From the NCBI RefSeq assembly GCF_027125355.1, contig NZ_CP114052.1:1116001-1180000 (forward strand): a DNA stretch of 64,000 nt. Reading direction: 5' to 3'. A program made the position numbers and the translations under genes. The stretch's first letter is position 1. The number at the start of each line of letters is the position of its first letter. Positions 60,665 through 64,000 of this stretch are shown one piece after another. The notes below the pieces were generated by a model that saw only the letters and a program-made list of their open reading frames with translations, was not told the DNA's origin and did no database searches. This stretch comes from Peptostreptococcus equinus. Lineage in GTDB: Bacteria > Bacillota > Clostridia > Peptostreptococcales > Peptostreptococcaceae.

Positions 60665-61729
60665 CTACAATAAATCGTAAATCTTAGCTAGTTCAAAATA
60701 CATTTGTTCAAATTTTATATGTTTTATTTCCTTATCGTCAATTATTACTTTAAATGAATCTTTTAAAGAATTATTTACCAATACTTTAAATCTTGCCTTA
60801 TATTTTTCATTTATAAAAATTCTGTTTGATCTTTTGTTCCCAACTACAAAAGATATATTTATATTTGCTGTTTCAATACAAATTGTACGAAATTCTTCAG
60901 GTATAATACTTATTAGGTAATCCTTGATCATTTCAGCTTTGGCAAGTTCTCTAAAGGCTGGATGATTAGGTCCAGCTATTACATCTACTCCATTTTGAAT
61001 ATCTTCAGTTGCCTGTAAACCAACCCTAATTACGCCCACATTATTTATCCAATATAATACCATTAATTTCTTTGTAATATCAATGGCTTCTTTTATAGAA
61101 AAAGGCTTATAAGTACCTGCTTTATACTCTATTTCTAGACCTGTTTCTCTAATTACTAGTGTAGGATAAATCCTTACAAAAGATGGTCCAATCTTTATAA
61201 ACTCTTTGGCTGTATATATACATTTTTCCTTAGAATCACCTGGTAAGCCCAACATCATTTGAAGTCCAAGTGTAAAACCATAATCTTTTATGAGCTTTGA
61301 AGATTCATAAACTACATCCTTTTTATGACCCCTGATACTCTTCTCTAATACCTCTTCATCCATTGATTGAACTCCCAGTTCAATTATTGTAACTCCGTAT
61401 TTTTTTAACCTATCTAATTTTTCTGCATCTATACAATCTGGTCTAGTGGATAATCTAATATCTCGTACCAAGCCCCTATCCTTATATTCCTTGGCTAAAC
61501 TTAATAGGTCCTCTTGAAATACAGGATCAATAGCAGTAAAACTACCTCCAAAAAATGCGATTTCTACCATTACATCATCTATAGTTTTCAGAGCCTCTTC
61601 TACAATGATCCTAGCTTTTTGGCCAGTCATATCTGTAGACAAACCTGTAATCCTGGTTTGATTACAGAATATACAGTCATGCGGACATCCCTGATGAGGC
61701 ACAAATATAGGTATGATTTTCTTGTTCAT
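60665..61729 (-). CDS. Elp3-like radical SAM protein
   Basis: This 354-residue protein starts MNKKIIPIFVPHQGCPHDCI, with the radical SAM cluster CPHDCIFC near residues 15-22. TIM-barrel strands follow (VEIAFFGGSFTAIDPVFQED, VTIIELGVQSMDEEVLEKS, and LGLQMMLGLPGDSKEKCIYT). It belongs to the Elp3/YhcC-like group without the acetyltransferase domain. The substrate is unknown; tRNA or rRNA modification is plausible given its neighbours. Its ATG overlaps the rnc stop. Confidence 0.83.
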   Translation of the reverse strand: MNKKIIPIFVPHQGCPHDCIFCNQTRITGLSTDMTGQKARIIVEEALKTIDDVMVEIAFFGGSFTAIDPVFQEDLLSLAKEYKDRGLVRDIRLSTRPDCIDAEKLDRLKKYGVTIIELGVQSMDEEVLEKSIRGHKKDVVYESSKLIKDYGFTLGLQMMLGLPGDSKEKCIYTAKEFIKIGPSFVRIYPTLVIRETGLEIEYKAGTYKPFSIKEAIDITKKLMVLYWINNVGVIRVGLQATEDIQNGVDVIAGPNHPAFRELAKAEMIKDYLISIIPEEFRTICIETANINISFVVGNKRSNRIFINEKYKARFKVLVNNSLKDSFKVIIDDKEIKHIKFEQMYFELAKIYDLL

Positions 61730-62442
61730 TATAATTCACCCATCTGTTCCAAGGCATTTCTAGCTGCATCTTTTTCTGCATCTTTCTTATTTTTCCCCTT
61801 ACCAGTACCGAGTACTTTATTTCCACATTTAACCTGCATCTCAAACTCCTTATTGTGATCTGGTCCTTTTTCTTCTATCAATTTATAGCATAGTTTACCA
61901 TTTTTACTTTGTATAATTTCCTGTAAAATTGTCTTATAGTCTCTGAAGATATTTCCATCAACTGTTTTGATAATCACGTCTCTTAGATTATGCAATATAA
62001 ACTTCTTAGCATTTTCGAAACCACCGTCTAAGTATATAGCGGCTATAACAGCTTCCGTAGCATCAGCTAAAATTGAATCCCTATCTCTTCCTCCAGAAGA
62101 CTTTTCTCCCTTACCTAAGAATAGAAATTTACCTAAATCTAATTTTCTAGCTACTACGCTAAGAGACTCTTCACAAACTACATTCGCTCTTAATTTTGTA
62201 AGTTTACCCTCTGGTAAATCTTTTCTTTCATTGAATAAATAGTCACTTATTACGAGGCCTAATACAGAGTCTCCTAAAAACTCTAACCTCTCGTTGTATT
62301 TATATTCTTTATGCTCATTGGCAAAAGATGAGTGAGTAAGCGCTATTTGTATGTATTCTTTGTCTTTAAATGTATATCCTATTTGATTTTCAAATATCTC
62401 TACATTTTCTCTAACTAAAGTTTTTACTGATGGCATATGCAT
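61729..62442 (-). CDS. rnc: Ribonuclease III
   Basis: This 237-residue protein has an N-terminal endonuclease domain with the signature YNERLEFLGDSVLGLVISDY near residue 45 and DSILADATEAVIAAIYLDGG. A C-terminal dsRNA-binding domain follows (YKTILQEIIQSKNGKLCYKL and GKNKKDAEKDAARNALEQMG). It processes rRNA precursors and degrades dsRNA. ATG at 62442 or the ATG two codons later (8 bp after GAGG) may be used. It is coupled to the radical SAM gene. Confidence 0.97.
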   Translation of the reverse strand: MHMPSVKTLVRENVEIFENQIGYTFKDKEYIQIALTHSSFANEHKEYKYNERLEFLGDSVLGLVISDYLFNERKDLPEGKLTKLRANVVCEESLSVVARKLDLGKFLFLGKGEKSSGGRDRDSILADATEAVIAAIYLDGGFENAKKFILHNLRDVIIKTVDGNIFRDYKTILQEIIQSKNGKLCYKLIEEKGPDHNKEFEMQVKCGNKVLGTGKGKNKKDAEKDAARNALEQMGEL

Positions 62443-62471
62443 CCTCTCCTCTTATTATAAAAAATTTATAT

Positions 62472-62504
62472 TAGAAAAAAATACCTGTAAGATACAGGTA
62501 TTTT
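62472..62504 (-). terminator. Terminator after efp
   Basis: On the minus strand AATACCTGTA (62502-62493 complement) pairs with TACAGGTATT (62489-62480 complement), followed by six T. It ends the efp transcript before rnc. Confidence 0.8.
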
Positions 62505-62515
62505 ATCTAAAAGTC

Positions 62516-63076
62516 CTAATTAACTCTTGATAGATATTCACTTGTTCTTGTGTCTATCTTTACTCTGTCTCCAACATTTATAAATAGTGGAACCTGTACC
62601 ACTGCTCCTGTTTCAACTGTAGCCGCCTTAGTAACGTTACTTGCAGTATCACCCTTGATTCCTGGTTCAGTATCAACAATTTCAAGTTCAACAAAGTTAG
62701 GTCCTTCTACTTGGAATGGAGATCCCTGATAGAATCTAATTGTTGCAACTTCATTTTCCTTTAAGAATTTGATAGCATCTTCAACTTGTTCATAGTTAAG
62801 AGGTATCTGATCATAAGTTTCTTCATCCATAAAGTAGTATAATTCACCATCGTTATATAGGTATTGCATCTGCTTTGTTTCTATATTAGCCTTAGGGAAT
62901 TTATCACTTGGATTGAAAGCTTCTTCTCTGATTGCTCCTGTTATCAAGTTTTTATATTTAGTTCTTACGAAAGCGGCTCCCTTACCTGGCTTTACGTGCT
63001 GAAAATCTACAACTAAACAAGGCTGTCCATCTTTTTCAAAAGTTACACCCTTTCTAAAATCACTAGCTGTTACCAT
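62516..63076 (-). CDS. efp: Translation elongation factor P
   Basis: This 186-residue three-domain EF-P starts [20 protein letters not shown]. The [15 protein letters not shown] loop carries the tip Lys at residue 32. The C-terminal [20 protein letters not shown] domain is present. It relieves stalling at polyproline stretches. The Gly-Lys-Gly tip fits an enzyme-modified or unmodified lysine; no modifying enzyme is in the window. ATG follows GGAGG. It is a monocistronic gene with its own terminator. Confidence 0.96.
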   Translation of the reverse strand: MVTASDFRKGVTFEKDGQPCLVVDFQHVKPGKGAAFVRTKYKNLITGAIREEAFNPSDKFPKANIETKQMQYLYNDGELYYFMDEETYDQIPLNYEQVEDAIKFLKENEVATIRFYQGSPFQVEGPNFVELEIVDTEPGIKGDTASNVTKAATVETGAVVQVPLFINVGDRVKIDTRTSEYLSRVN

Positions 63077-63154
63077 ATTCTATCTCCTCCAAATTTCAAA
63101 AAAATGTTTATCCAATTAATTATATCACTTAGACCTTGAATTGTCTATATTTTG

Positions 63155-64000
63155 CTAAATTTTGCCTTTCTTGCTAAAAATAATTATACTTACAATAATT
63201 ATTATTCCTCCAATTATTGTTCCCATATTTGGAATCTCTTTTAATACAAAAGATGCCAATAATGTAGCGAAAAAAGGTGTTAGAAAACTAAAATTTGCAA
63301 CTTCGCTCGTGTTAGTTGTAAGAGACATAGCCACACTCCATAAAAAATATGATCCAGCACTACTTATTACTCCCAATACAACCACTACACCTATATGGTA
63401 TGCATCCGCAATTTGAATCTGATTAAATCCGTCCATTGCAAATGGAGATAATATAATCACAGCTGATATCATTGAGTAAGTTACTATTTCTATAGATTTG
63501 TAACCCATCATAGAAAGTTTTCTATTCAACAAATTATATCCGCAGAATAATGTAGCTGCTCCCAAAGTCCATAACATACCAAAGTTGAAAGATAGCACTC
63601 CATCCCAAAGCATCATTATCATTACCCCGATAAATGCTGTTATAAGCGTAATCCAACCCACTATATTAATTCTCTCTTTATATATTTTATTAGCTGCAAC
63701 AGCAGTCATAACAGGCGTCAAAGCTATTATAATACTTGATGACGCAGATGAAATACTCTTTATACCTTTATTAAAGGCAAAAAGATATAATCCAAAACCA
63801 CAAGCACCTGCCAAAAAGAAAATTGGCAAGTCTTTTTTCTTTGGCAGTCTACTTCCTGTGAATATACCTATTAATATTAAGGTCAATGAAGCTATTGTCA
63901 CTCTTAAAAAACCTAGTGCAAATGGCGAAAATTGTTGCATTGCTACTTTAGAAAAAGGAAAAGCGATAGCCCAACCCAATACAGTTGTAAAACACAGTAG
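63155..64000 (-). CDS. EamA/DMT-family permease (5' end beyond window)
   Basis: The frame is open through the right edge (LLCFTTVLGWAIAFPFSKVA is read from 64,000 leftward), so the start is missing; at least 281 residues are present. Two EamA repeats are visible: GLYLFAFNKGIKSISSASSS in the first and SSAGSYFLWSVAMSLTTNTS in the second. About nine hydrophobic helices and a short basic tail (FSKKGKI) complete it. DMT permeases export amino acids, nucleotides or drugs. The substrate cannot be read from sequence. Confidence 0.82.
   Translation of the reverse strand, partial: LLCFTTVLGWAIAFPFSKVAMQQFSPFALGFLRVTIASLTLILIGIFTGSRLPKKKDLPIFFLAGACGFGLYLFAFNKGIKSISSASSSIIIALTPVMTAVAANKIYKERINIVGWITLITAFIGVMIMMLWDGVLSFNFGMLWTLGAATLFCGYNLLNRKLSMMGYKSIEIVTYSMISAVIILSPFAMDGFNQIQIADAYHIGVVVVLGVISSAGSYFLWSVAMSLTTNTSEVANFSFLTPFFATLLASFVLKEIPNMGTIIGGIIIIVSIIIFSKKGKI

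Overview
The window joins a mobile element to a low-G+C Clostridia chromosome. The host half (about 33.8-64 kb) is AT-rich and keeps the Gram-positive cluster rnc - smc - ftsY - ylxM - ffh - rpsP - khpA - rimM - trmD and rplS - rbgA - alr/rnhB - yraN - comM. It also carries a protein with three cell-wall-binding-2 repeats and a class B sortase. Together these point to Firmicutes, most likely Peptostreptococcaceae or a close relative. That family-level placement is inference; no 16S gene is present.

Positions 1 to about 33,830 hold the right part of an integrated phage or phage-like element, visibly richer in G+C than the host half. Its left end lies outside the window. The integration target is comM (yifB): the chromosomal gene is cut after its ATPase core, and the element supplies eight foreign codons and a stop. 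Lytic genes run on the minus strand from about 22.1 kb leftward. In order they are a sigma-like regulator, an SSB-like and a Cas4/RecB-like nuclease pair, a family A DNA polymerase, an antirepressor, a primase-helicase, VRR-NUC, an SNF2 helicase, a DUF1492 sigma-like protein, HNH, small terminase, SAM synthetase, two DNA methyltransferases, small conserved proteins, large terminase and portal. A Fic protein and an EFR1 ferredoxin-flavodoxin sit as cargo between terminase and portal, with a six-copy iteron-like array upstream of fic.

Between 22.7 and 28.1 kb is a defence island. It holds a three-gene ABC-3C-type conflict system (HNH-like effector, small middle component, DUF2326-like SMC ATPase). 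This is translationally coupled to an XRE regulator and a type II restriction enzyme (NgoBV/NlaIV-like), which converge on a C5-cytosine methyltransferase. From 28.2 to 33.6 kb lies the integration and maintenance module. It holds an XRE repressor, a large serine recombinase without a zinc ribbon, two accessory proteins that are diverged copies of the recombinase C-terminal domain, two ParB-fold proteins and a SymE-type toxin at the edge.

The host half also carries a four-gene pilus locus (44.7-50.3 kb) with the gene order of streptococcal FCT pili: tip adhesin with a lectin-like domain, SipA-like pseudo-signal-peptidase, FctA/Spy0128-like pilin, class B sortase. With tyrS and a membrane transporter-like gene, it interrupts the usual trmD-rplS adjacency. 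The signal-peptidase homologue has lost both catalytic residues, as in streptococcal SipA. The window ends inside a DMT-family permease.
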